A program made the translations under genes and the position numbers. This document shows, piece by piece, positions 1 to 9,866 of a DNA stretch of 64,000 nucleotides. The stretch covers positions 402,333,469 to 402,397,468 of the forward strand of contig CM068371.1 of NCBI GenBank assembly GCA_034769895.1. Direction: 5' to 3'. This DNA is from Magicicada septendecula (Eukaryota; Arthropoda; Insecta; Hemiptera; Cicadidae). Each line of letters begins with the position of its first letter. Within the stretch, counting starts at the first letter, position 1. Under the pieces are notes generated by a model. It saw nothing but the letters and a program-made list of their open reading frames with translations, did not search any database and had not been told where the DNA came from.

Positions 1-1041
1 TATCTTCCTCTCGACTGACCTACTGTTGTTCAGAACCGTTTTTCCCCCCTTTTTTTCCATTTACCTGAGTGTGTAATTTATTGCTCATCAAATATAAATA
101 CGAATCCATTTACAAACTATACGCTCTAGTGCGTTCCTAGATCTGTCTATACCTATACATTACATAAACAAATTGTAATTATTTTGTTTTCAAGCTAGCC
201 TTCTACTTGCGCATACAATATAAACTATATAAATACTAGCAGTAACTTATTGCTTATGAATACTTCTAAAATTTTTATTATTACTTTAAAAATTAATTTG
301 CGATTAAAAAACATTTTTTAAGACATCATATACTTACTTACAAACATTCATCGTAATTCCTACCCTCTGGTACTTTGAATCTAAATTCTTGTTAAACACA
401 CGTATACTTATTTACAACAAATTAAATCGAATTTGTATAATTCTACAGGTCAAACAAACTTATTTTATATCCACTCTTCCTATGCTTATAATAAAATCTT
501 AAGTTCAATATTTAATTCTAACAATTTATTACAATGTTTAATTCTGTTATGCAACTCAGTTGCTTATATCTGTTCTTCAATAAACAAATTTCAATAGTAT
601 AACAAATACATCTGTTAATTAATTTACTATCTATACAATATATAAAATCTGACATTTTAAATTTATTACAAGTTTAAATATTCGTCTAGACAATTCTGAA
701 TGAATTAACTAGTAGATTGCATTCGCGCCTACTACCGTTATTCTTTTTCATCTAGCTCGGTCTTTTCTCCTCCTATTCCGACGCTTAGCTCTTTTTTCTT
801 TCTGCTGTCCATTAGTGAAGTACATATAGTCCTACTATAACATCGTCTCGCATGGAGAGTGTCCTTAATAACTACAAATCTACCTGTTGTCGTCAGCCTC
901 GCCAGCTGAGCTTACGTCACTTCTCACCTCCCTCTCTGTTTATTTACTACTTCGCATGATTTTCAACCTTACTCCTTACTTATTCGCTTTTCAACAAACG
1001 TCTTCACCTCGCATACATGCTGATGCCGTGTTTCGCCATAG
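1..1041 (-). other. 3' noncoding region of internal region 1
   Basis: AT-rich sequence between the end of pol and the 3' LTR, which lies outside the window. There is no ORF above background on either strand. A 20-nt polypyrimidine run at 39-58 is a purine tract on the element's sense strand. The matching region of unit 2 is 8826-9866. Confidence 0.7.
39..58 (-). promoter_or_regulatory. Long purine tract upstream of the 3' LTR
   Basis: On the minus strand this is an uninterrupted run of 20 purines in A7-G6-A5-like blocks. The same tract occurs at 8864-8883 and, altered, at 61981-62002. Purine tracts prime plus-strand DNA synthesis in LTR elements, but in unit 2 this one lies about 160 bp from the LTR edge, so it could be a secondary tract rather than the defining PPT. 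Confidence 0.4.
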
Positions 1042-2991
1042 TTACTCTCCCCTTACGTAATATGGTTTCAATAATCTCACATTGAATTTGCCACGTGTTT
1101 TAGTTTCGTCGCAATTATCTACTAATATATACGTAGATTCGCCTACAATATCTTTAATCTTAAAAGGTCCTGTGTACAATTCACAAAATTTTTCGATTCT
1201 TCTTTGCATCGCATCGGATTGGTAATGTGTCCGCACTAACACCAAATCTCCTACCTGAAATCTCGTCATTTTGTTCGCTTCGTTCACGCGTTTTGCGTGT
1301 CGCTCTCGTTTCCGTTTGATCCTAATGAATATCTGGTGGCTATCCACTGTCTCTTCTTTCGTATCACAGTTTTCCTTTATGAATTTCTCCCATACACGAC
1401 TCGGCTTTGTTCCGTGATGTGCTTCATACGGTGTAACTTCTATTGTTTCATGGTAGACTTCATTTATGCAACATTCTATGGTATTTATGAATTTAGACCA
1501 TTTTGTGTGTTGGTCCCCTACAAATATCCTAAATAGGTTTCCCAGTTGCCTATTTACGCGTTCGGCAAGGTTTGTTTGCGGGTTTCTTATCGCTGCGTAT
1601 TTAGGTATAATTCCAAGTTCATCTAGTCCTTTAATCCATTGTTTGGACGTAAACTGCGCACCGTTATCAGTGAGTATTGCTTTCGGTTTTCCACACTCAT
1701 TTACATATTGCCGGAGTCTACGAAGCGTAGCTACTGTTGTGGCTCTTCTAAGTGTATATAGTTTTACATACTTGGTAAAGTTATCTATAATGACAAGGAT
1801 ATACTTTACTCCTGCTGCTGCTGTTGGAAGAGGTCCATAAAAGTCGCCACTAATCAATTCACCTTTACTCGTCGGTATAATTGGCTTCGTGCCACCAAAT
1901 AAGTTACGATTGTTTGAATCCTTACATTTTTGGCACTTATCGCACGTCTTCACGTACTCCTGTACGCGCTTCGTCATTCGGTCGAAAATGAAATGCTCCT
2001 GCAGTAACTTTATACATTTCTTACTGCCAACATGACCGTACATTGTGTGTATTTCTTCGATGAGTCTCCCCGTAACGCTTTCTGGTACGTAGAGTTTCCA
2101 TCGACCCTTACTTTTTCTATATAATTTATCGTTACTACACTTATAAAATTTACATAATTCATTCTTATCATCCGTCGTCAAATCCTTCATTATTTGCTGT
2201 AGCTTCTTATCTTCTAACTGGTACGTCGCGAAGTTCTTTAGCATCATGTTCATTTCTTTACTCATTTTAGTTGTTGTATGGTTCATTTGATATGCATAAC
2301 TGTCGTCGACTGGATCTTCCTTCGTCATATCCTCTGGGTAACGACTCAAGATGTCGGCAACGATATTCTCCTTTCCCTTACAGTGAATTATATCAGAGTT
2401 ATACTCTTGAATACTAAGTATCCAACGTGTGATCCTTGAGTTGTTTAGGTGACACTTACTCAAGAAGATCAACGCCTTGTTATCTGTTATTATGGTCAAC
2501 GGCTGTTCTAAAACGTAAATTCGGAATTTCTCCAGACATCGAACTATGCTTAGTAGCCCTTTCTCCGTAGTAAAGTAGTTTAGTTCTGCACCTTTGAACG
2601 TTTTACTAGTATATGCTACCACGCAGATGTTTTTGTCGTCGTCCAACTGGTATAATTGGCCTCCATATGCGAAATTACTCGCATCACACTGTAAGAAGTA
2701 CCTCTTATTTACCTGCGGAAAACTTAAGATAATAGTATTGATAAACAAGTCCTTGACCTGTTGGAAACACTGGTCAAGATCAGGCGTCCATTTAAATTTC
2801 TGACCCTTTTTAAGTAGACTTAACAAAGGTTGTGTGGCTTCTGCATATTTGCTTGTATATTTGTTGTAAAAATTTGTAAGTCCCAGGAATCCCTTTAACT
2901 GCTTTTGATTCTTCGGGGTCGGGAACCTTCCTGATTGCTGCCACTTTCTCTTCGGATGCTCGTATACCATCAGTAGTAAGCTGATACCCAA
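1042..2991 (-). CDS. pol: Pol, C-terminal part: RNase H and integrase (unit 1)
   Basis: This ORF encodes the RT connection, RNase H and integrase, which degrade the RNA template and insert the cDNA. RNase H shows D103, E143, D170 and D213 in the contexts QCDAS, TTEK, ITDNKA and VADILSR. Integrase shows the HHCC zinc-binding region (H315/H320, C350/C353) and the catalytic triad D383, D442, E477; the last two are 35 residues apart, the usual DD35E spacing. The tail VGDLVLVRT...YTGPF is the usual C-terminal integrase fold. The first ~20 residues are out of frame with the preceding pol ORF: the real reading switches frame near 2925-2929 within an AAGGTTCCC context, and both units share this. The nominal ATG is therefore probably not a start. 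The product ends KPYYVRGE just before the noncoding 3' region. Confidence 0.92.
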   Translation of the reverse strand: MGISLLLMVYEHPKRKWQQSGRFPTPKNQKQLKGFLGLTNFYNKYTSKYAEATQPLLSLLKKGQKFKWTPDLDQCFQQVKDLFINTIILSFPQVNKRYFLQCDASNFAYGGQLYQLDDDKNICVVAYTSKTFKGAELNYFTTEKGLLSIVRCLEKFRIYVLEQPLTIITDNKALIFLSKCHLNNSRITRWILSIQEYNSDIIHCKGKENIVADILSRYPEDMTKEDPVDDSYAYQMNHTTTKMSKEMNMMLKNFATYQLEDKKLQQIMKDLTTDDKNELCKFYKCSNDKLYRKSKGRWKLYVPESVTGRLIEEIHTMYGHVGSKKCIKLLQEHFIFDRMTKRVQEYVKTCDKCQKCKDSNNRNLFGGTKPIIPTSKGELISGDFYGPLPTAAAGVKYILVIIDNFTKYVKLYTLRRATTVATLRRLRQYVNECGKPKAILTDNGAQFTSKQWIKGLDELGIIPKYAAIRNPQTNLAERVNRQLGNLFRIFVGDQHTKWSKFINTIECCINEVYHETIEVTPYEAHHGTKPSRVWEKFIKENCDTKEETVDSHQIFIRIKRKRERHAKRVNEANKMTRFQVGDLVLVRTHYQSDAMQRRIEKFCELYTGPFKIKDIVGESTYILVDNCDETKTRGKFNVRLLKPYYVRGE

Positions 2992-4234
2992 GGTATGCGA
3001 TCTCCTTGCGAAAAATTTGTGACTTTTCCAAATTTATTGTTAGGTTGGCTGCCAATAAATTCTTAAGTAATGCTTCAATATTCTCCAAATGTGTGCTTAC
3101 GTTAGACGAATAACAAAGACAATCGTCGACGTAGATGATTGTATTCTCTTTCACTTCCTCGGACAATGCCATATCCAAACCTCTCGTCAGGGCTGCGGAA
3201 CTGGTACTAAGCCCAAATGGAGTTACGGTATATCTGTAACACTTTCCTTCATACAGAAATGCGGTGTAATCTCGGCATTGTTGTTTGAACGGAACCTGCC
3301 AGAAGCTACTCGTTAAATCTATTGTTGGTAAGTACTTCATGTTACTGCATCTCGCCAGGATTTCTTGAATCGGAGTTGGTCCTTCGTAGTCTGGAACAGT
3401 GACACTATTTATCCTCCTCGCATCTAAACACAAACGTACATTCCCATCTTTCTTTATTACGGTGACCATTTGGTTGACGTATGGACTACTGCACCTTTCA
3501 ATCACGCCATACCTTAGCATCTTGCTGATTTCGGCGTCCACCTTTTCCTTATACGCTATTGGGATAGGCCACCCGCGTTGGAAATATGGTGTTTTATCCG
3601 TCACTCGGAATTCATGTTCGTAGCAATCCATCCGTCCTGGACACTCCCGGAATACATTCTTATACTTTACTAAAATCCTTCTTAGTTCCTCCCTCGTCGT
3701 TTCGTCTTCACACGTCACACTGTCGACCTTCTCATCAATCCTCCTCTCGATTCCGTCCCAGTCCTCTTCTAATAGTTCCATATGTATGATTGGTATCCGC
3801 AGTTCCTGTTCACCAGTCCTCCCTTCGAATTCGATGGTTCCCTTCTTCATATCGATCACACATCCCTCTTCTTTTAAAAAACTGTTACCTAATATGCAGT
3901 CCCTAATTAAATTCGGTATTACTAGGAAAACACAATCTAATCTAACATCATCAATATAAATTTCACACATAATTTGTTTCCTGATTAATTTAGACTTTCC
4001 GCCGACTGCACTTACAATTAACGTGTTGTTCATGCGGAGTTCTTCATATGGACGCAGGCGTTGTTTATTTCTGTTAAACCATTCCTCTGATATCCCGTTA
4101 ATGGCAGAACCTGTATCAATCAAGGCTAAAACTGTAACATCACCATTAAATTTTACCTCAATCTCTGGACATTTTGAGATTCGCTTTTCCAGTAGTGTTT
4201 GTTCATCCAGGATTAACCATGTCGTAAGTCAGGT
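2810..4234 (-). CDS. pol: Pol, N-terminal part: aspartic protease and reverse transcriptase (unit 1)
   Basis: The frame is open from a TGA just above 4234. The protease motif LIDTGSAING lies near 4130-4100, followed by the second protease motif DCILGNSFL. RT follows: TIDLTSSFWQ (catalytic Asp), TPFGLSTSSA and the YVDD box, with LTINLEKSQ and LGYQL downstream. The YVDD box and the order PR-RT-RNase H-IN are typical of Ty3/gypsy elements. No convincing ATG precedes the protease, as expected if it is made by frameshift or read-through from gag. The ORF leaves the RT-RNase H frame after about 2925 and ends in a nonsense tail. One extra base there would explain it. Because the shift is in both units it predates the duplication. 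Confidence 0.9.
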
Positions 4235-4301
4235 AACAAAATATCGGTCTCGTACTGTTGTAGTGTAGGTCGACGAACGGCTATCTTTTCATGTGACCCA
4301 C

Positions 4302-5927
4302 TTAATTTTTATTTCCTACTGTTCCACTAACCTTAGCGGCAGACGTTGAGGCACCATTGTTTACAAATTCAATGGTATTTATTGCCGGCTTGTTACTGAA
4401 ATGTTGGGGTCGTCGGTAGTTCCCTTCTTCCCCCTTTCTATGTTGCCAGTGTGAAGGTTTTTGCTCCGTAATCACCTTGTTTACGGTGGTGTTCTGTTGA
4501 CCGTGAGACGCCCCTCTCGCGTCTCGGTCGTTCAACTTGTCTGTCTGACGCACAAACCGATCATCTCTACTGTTTCTTTGCCGGATCATGGCATATTCAG
4601 AAATCAATGATTCAAGATTCTGTATCGTCCTGACGTCCCTAGTTACGCTCGCTATCTCTAATTCTCGTCCATAATGTCGTGTTATCTTCCTAATCAGTTG
4701 ATAATCCGTGAGCGGCGGTGTAAGCTGACGGCTTTCCAGAAGTTGTCGTTCCATGTATTGGACAGCGCTCATACTCCCACGCCAGTCGAAACGACCATAC
4801 TCCAGCTTGTTTCGGACATCAAGCTTCTCCTGGCCCCAATACTTCTGCGTAAAGATTTCTTTAAACTCATCGAAGTTCTTGATCTAGTCACGTACCACAC
4901 GCCACCATATAGCTGCATCGGCCTCGAGATGTTTTCCTATCCACTTCATGTTATCCGCTGGGTAGTGCATTAGCTGGTGCTCGGATAATTCTTTTAGGAA
5001 CTCTATAGGAAAACGGTCTGTTCCGTTGTACTTGAGTTCGGAGTTATTATTTCCATTCGCTCTCGTGGACGGTCCTATCTCAGTTTCCGCTATCCGTCGG
5101 TGTAGTCTTTCTTGCCCACTTTTAATATGGTTTATGTGACTTCTCAACTCTTCAATTATCACGTCCTTCTCCTTCTCCGTTGTTGTGGTCTTCTGTTCCG
5201 CCGTGCGTTGACGGTCGTCCACTTCAACGAATTTCTGTTTCAATACTTTGACGGCTTCTCCCTGCTCTTGTTGTTGTTGTAGAATATTGTTCTGTACCTC
5301 TCTTCTCCATTCCTCGTTTCTATTGTTCGTCTCTTGGATTTGGTGATCTAATTTTTGATCAACTTGTTCGATTACCTTCTGTGTATTATTTATGGCTTCC
5401 TGCCACTCTTGACGGTCTTTCTCTCTCACTTCTTTATTCTCTCTTACCTGTTTCTTCAGTTCATTTTTCAACTCTTTTATTCCACTTTCACTCTACTTTT
5501 GTAGATCGTTGATTTTCTCATCCCACTTCTTAGCGTAATCCTGTAGATCTAGTGTTATTTTGCTGATCTGTTCTTCATTGTGCCGTTTTAATTCCTCCTG
5601 CATTTGTTTTTGTTCCCTACTTTGCTGTTCCGATTTCTCTGTAATTAAGTTTTGTTTTTCGTTTTGTTCTACCTGCATCTGTTTCAGATCATTCTTCTGC
5701 TGATCTAACTTCTCGGTCAACTTCTCAAGTAGCATTTGTAGATTTAATTCGCCGGGTTGGGACACCTGTCCCCCCGCCCTTGTCTCAGATTCACACGCGC
5801 TAACGTCGTCGCTAGGCGTCGCGTTCTCCTCCCGTCCTTCTATATTTAATTCATTATTAACGTCGAATTCTTGACTTTCGGAGTTATTGTTATTAGTCGC
5901 CATTTTTGCTCGACTTCGTGTAATCAT
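4302..5927 (-). pseudogene. gag: Gag, interrupted by two in-frame amber codons (unit 1)
   Basis: One reading frame runs from ATG at 5927 (MITRSRAKMATNNNN) to TAA at 4302-4304, broken by TAG at 5493-5495 and TAG at 4884-4886. The three open pieces are 144, 195 and 156 residues. The first two are rich in Q, E and K with heptad-like spacing and are probably coiled coil. The second ends in the capsid-like stretch AAIWWRVVRD, and the third continues SAVQYMERQLLESRQLTPPL, a Ty3-type gag signature. Just past the stop, still in frame, GHMKR followed by TAG (4281-4298) looks like a nucleocapsid CCHC knuckle that has lost its cysteines. The frame is otherwise well preserved, so either the copy is recently inactivated or amber read-through is used. 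I cannot tell which. Confidence 0.8.
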
Positions 5928-6058
5928 TCAGAGTTGTTTTACAAGTATTTTTTTTTATTCTAATGCTTATGTTATACTTTATCAAACTACTAGCTATTCT
6001 ACTATACCACTGCCTGCACTTAACCAGCTCGTTTAACAAGGATTATCCCTATTAATCG
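5928..6058 (-). other. Leader between PBS and gag (unit 1)
   Basis: A 131-bp AT-rich untranslated leader with a T9 run near 5949 on the plus strand. No ORF or strong structure was noticed. Confidence 0.5.
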
Positions 6059-6076
6059 GCCCCACGTTGGGCGCCA
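6059..6076 (-). promoter_or_regulatory. Primer binding site, tRNA-Lys(CUU) type (unit 1)
   Basis: The minus strand reads TGGCGCCCAACGTGGGGC. This is complementary, as I recall it, to the 3' end of insect tRNA-Lys(CUU) (GCCCCACGUUGGGCGCCA) over all 18 positions. It lies directly downstream of the LTR and upstream of gag, as expected for minus-strand priming. The LTR edge inferred from LTR3 leaves a 15-nt gap. Confidence 0.9.
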
Positions 6077-6094
6077 TATACGATGTTAATCTCT

Positions 6095-6112
6095 ATGCAA
6101 ATTTATTTGCAT
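6095..6112. promoter_or_regulatory. Paired ATGCAAAT octamer palindrome at the LTR end
   Basis: ATGCAAATTTATTTGCAT consists of two ATGCAAAT octamers in inverted orientation around TT. ATGCAAAT is the classic POU-domain octamer. The same sequence is at 14920-14937 and 59215-59232, and a degenerate copy is at 59314-59330. Function is not shown; it could equally act as part of the LTR terminus. Confidence 0.4.
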
Positions 6113-6183
6113 TAATTAATTAATTATTAGTTATATAAAAATTGATTGATTACTTTTATAGGTACGTATATCTTTACTAATTG

Positions 6184-6360
6184 CCCCGTGATGTTGGAGC
6201 ACCATATACAACAATATTTATCTGTGTTAATTATATGCATAGATTATTTAATTATCTCTTTAATAAAGTTGTGATCCAAATGTATCTAACTCTGAGCTTG
6301 GGTTAGCATATACGATATAGTTAATGTCATGTGTTGAACTCCCATATGCAATGTTAACAA
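6184..6360 (-). repeat. Degenerate PBS/leader-like repeats inside U5 (LTR1)
   Basis: Three segments resemble the real PBS boundary (TTGGGCGCCATATACGATGTT on the plus strand): 6184-6219 (GTTGGAGCACCATATAC), 6297-6327 (TTGGGTTAGCATATACGAT) and 6331-6360 (GTTGAACTCCCATATGCAAT). A weaker fourth is near 7033-7060. Spacing is about 125, 112 and 36 bp. Confidence 0.6.
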
Positions 6361-7665
6361 ATTCATTTCTTTAAATAATAAATAATTGTATGAATTGAGT
6401 TAGAGTTAATTAATTATTCACACTCAAACTTGCTACATATGAAATTACTTCTGACTTTAACTGTCTTCGAAACTTCTATTCTCTGCATCTTTCTGAGTAA
6501 TTTAATTGATAATCGTTAACTTGAATTATAAATATAGATACTGTTTAATGAAAGGTTAAGTTGTGAGTCAGGTTTTTACATAAATCAATAGAATACTAGC
6601 GAATCCATTCTAACTTACGTTTATTAAAATCATTTTCATTCTTATTCATGTCATAACATTAATTTAAGAGCACTTACAAATCTTCAACAAACAACAAAAT
6701 TCTATGCCACATTTAATAATTCAATGAACGAATTTAAATAATTAAGTGAGCGATCAAATGTAGACTCTTCTTCGTCTGCAATGACGTTACTAACTAAAAT
6801 GTGGTGTGCTCATAATTCGTATTTAGTATTTTACGTTAAAACACATTAAACATTTATATGCATGAAATAATCATAATTAACATTACACATATCAATCTTA
6901 TGGATTCGTATCTATCTGACTCATATTTATATAACTTTCTCAGGTGGTTTGGTTCTAAGTGTCAGGTCAGTGGTGTTTGATAAATTACTAATTATAAGAA
7001 GAGATTAGTTTTGTACTTTACTCGTTCTGCCGTGATGTGTTGCTCCCATGATTATCCCTGCGTTGATGAGTGAGGTTAATCCATATAACACCCGATCGCA
7101 AACACTTCCGCACACCGCGACAGTCACTTCGAGCTTTTGAGTTTATTATAATACAAGTTGTGGCATTGTTCTCGTAATCGGTCGGCTACGTTTTACGCGC
7201 GTATGTGTCTATTTCGCGGTTCACAGTTCGATACCGTATGCTTCTAATAGTTGTCCATACCGCACGACCACTCTTTTCGGCGCCTATATCGTTTTCGAGT
7301 TCATTAGGCACTTGTTCACAATTCTATTTACTCGAGTTGATTACTAAACATTGTAGTATCACTACTTTTCTGTAATTGTTTAAGAATGTCACTTCACAAC
7401 GTCAGTATCTTTATGACGGTGAATTGCATAGAATTTATAAAGATTGTTACTCGTGCTTCATCACGAAAACTACTGTTCCGTTTTACGCTTTGAGTCTTAC
7501 TCGCGCACTTCCATTTATTCGTAACAATGTCTTAATCGTCTCTACCGAAATACATTTTAACTTACGCACTGCCTTAAGTTCTTGTACTTGAACTATTATG
7601 AAAATGAAATACAAGTTCAATAGACTGTTCGAAACTCTGAGTAAACCTAGTTAAGAATTATAATA

Positions 7666-7823
7666 AACTGAGGCAAAGATCTTAATGAACTGAGCCAATG
7701 ATTGTAGTACACTGAGATACAATTTGAATTAACTGAGCGAAAAATTAGAATTAACTGAGATAAATGAAGTAAAACTGAGCAAACTTTGTAGTAAAACTGA
7801 GCAAAATTTGTAGTAAAACTGAG
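7666..7823. repeat. AACTGAG array with 21-22-bp period in LTR1
   Basis: (A/C)ACTGAG begins at 7666, 7688, 7710, 7731, 7753, 7773, 7795 and 7817, giving steps of 22, 22, 21, 22, 20, 22 and 22 bp. LTR2 and LTR3 have only one or two such motifs at the matching place, so the array expanded in one LTR lineage. Confidence 0.8.
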
Positions 7824-8702
7824 AGCGCGTCTCCCTGTGTAAACGGTTTTTATTTCCTCTGATGTTCCCACTCTTGGGATACTGATGAACGCTCAAACTT
7901 TCCACCAAATCATCTTTGATAGGTTCATTCCATGGACCTCCCTGTGTCCCTTCGTCTCCAGTCAGTATTTCCAACGAATTCTCCACCCTGTGCCGTTTGG
8001 AGAGGGACGTTCATACACGAGATTCGCTCTCTGGTCTCAAGCTACTCTCTGAACCATCCCCTACAGAAGTTCCCTCCGGAATTCTCGTTCCTCATTGGCT
8101 GGTTGGCTTTCTCGACACGAATTTGACGTAGTCCACGTGGACTAGATGAGTCGCTGTCTTACGTACGTTGCCCCGTTCCTGGAATCAGTGTTAAGGCTTC
8201 GTTTCAAGATCACATCTGCTATTTTTGGTGTAGCGTGTCGAATTCTCTCATTGTTGGTACGCTGACGACTTCCTTCGTCAACTTATGGGTGGCGTAACAT
8301 CTGTGCTCTACCGTAGCGTCACTTAGTCGCCTGTCCTATTGTCCTTGCATAAACCATAGTCTTTGAGAAGTCGCACACATGGTTATGAACAATACTCTCG
8401 CCGTTGGTTCTGTGTTTTTCTCGCTACTGGACAGATGTAAGGGTAGTCTCCTTTTGTCCTAATTGTGGAGTCGGGCATTCCCACGCATGGTCCAGTTGGC
8501 TGCAACATGTGCCGTACAGCTCATTGTCCGTGAATAGTTTTTACGACGTCTTAATGGAAAGGCAAGGTTTGTTCCTTTTCGTCGCCCACCCTCGAACAAC
8601 GCTAACATGTGTCACTTTTGACGGGCTCTAATTGCTGGTGTACTTCCCTCGCAATAACCCAAAAATTAAAAAAAAAATATATGAAATATTAATTATATTA
8701 CA

Positions 8703-8716
8703 GTGTCCCCTAATAT
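8703..8716 (-). promoter_or_regulatory. Short polypurine tract abutting U3 of LTR1
   Basis: On the minus strand CATATTAGGGGACAC directly precedes the LTR start TGTAATA. Element 3 keeps TTTGGGGACAC at 61821-61831. This is the position expected for the plus-strand primer, although the purine core (AGGGGA) is short. Confidence 0.5.
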
Positions 8717-9866
8717 GATTTGTCGTGCAGATTAATCGGAACGACTAATTCATATTTCGCCCTTACTCGCGTACGATCACTAAGTACATTGGCCATCTCC
8801 CATTGGAACGAGTATAGCTGACCTATATCTTCCTCTCGACTGACCTACTGTTGTTCAGAACCGTTTTTCCCCCCTTTTTTTCCATTTACCTGAGTGTGTA
8901 ATTTATTGCTCATCAAATATAAATACGAATCCATTTACAAACTATACGCTCTAGTGCGTTCCTAGATCTGTCTATACCTATACATTACATAAACAAATTG
9001 TAATTATTTTGTTTTCAAGCTAGCCTTCTACTTGCGCATACAATATAAACTATATAAATACTAGCAGTAACTTATTGCTTATGAATACTTCTAAAATTTT
9101 TATTATTACTTTAAAAATTAATTTGCGATTAAAAAACATTTTTTAAGACATCATATACTTACTTACAAACATTCATCGTAATTCCTACCCTCTGGTACTT
9201 TGAATCTAAATTCTTGTTAAACACACGTATACTTATTTACAACAAATTAAATCGAATTTGTATAATTCTACAGGTCAAACAAACTTATTTTATATCCACT
9301 CTTCCTATGCTTATAATAAAATCTTAAGTTCAATATTTAATTCTAACAATTTATTACAATGTTTAATTCTGTTATGCAACTCAGTTGCTTATATCTGTTC
9401 TTCAATAAACAAATTTCAATAGTATAACAAATACATCTGTTAATTAATTTACTATCTATACAATATATAAAATCTGACATTTTAAATTTATTACAAGTTT
9501 AAATATTCGTCTAGACAATTCTGAATGAATTAACTAGTAGATTGCATTCGCGCCTACTACCGTTATTCTTTTTCATCTAGCTCGGTCTTTTCTCCTCCTA
9601 TTCCGACGCTTAGCTCTTTTTTCTTTCTGCTGTCCATTAGTGAAGTACATATAGTCCTACTATAACATCGTCTCGCATGGAGAGTGTCCTTAATAACTAC
9701 AAATCTACCTGTTGTCGTCAGCCTCGCCAGCTGAGCTTACGTCACTTCTCACCTCCCTCTCTGTTTATTTACTACTTCGCATGATTTTCAACCTTACTCC
9801 TTACTTATTCGCTTTTCAACAAACGTCTTCACCTCGCATACATGCTGATGCCGTGTTTCGCCATAG
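8703..9866 (-). other. 3' noncoding region of internal region 2
   Basis: A 1.16-kb AT-rich stretch between pol and LTR1 without credible ORFs, the position where errantivirus-type elements carry env. The long purine tract is at 8864-8883. It is identical by eye to 1-1041 over the shared part. Confidence 0.7.

Larger units (their letters stand above)
6092..8702 (-). repeat. LTR1, central hybrid LTR of the tandem array
   Basis: About 2611 bp. On the minus strand it starts TGTAATATAATT (8702) and ends near 6092. The right edge is where LTR1 and LTR2 stop matching. The left edge is inferred from the insertion boundary of LTR3 (59213) and could be placed anywhere in 6077-6092. The half near the PBS is almost identical to LTR2 up to about 6830. 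The remaining U3 side differs at roughly 3% of positions and by two indels: loss of ~118 bp near 6898 and gain of ~118 bp at 7590-7830. ORFs inside it are not conserved and look spurious. Confidence 0.88.

Noticed and set aside
1297-4268. Plus-strand ORFs opposite pol (for example 1466-1840, 4023-4268)
   Set aside because: They are antisense shadows of a well-supported pol reading frame, repeated identically in unit 2.
8703-9866. Possible env gene between pol and the 3' LTR
   Set aside because: No ORF, signal peptide or membrane segment could be found; the region is AT-rich noncoding in all copies.
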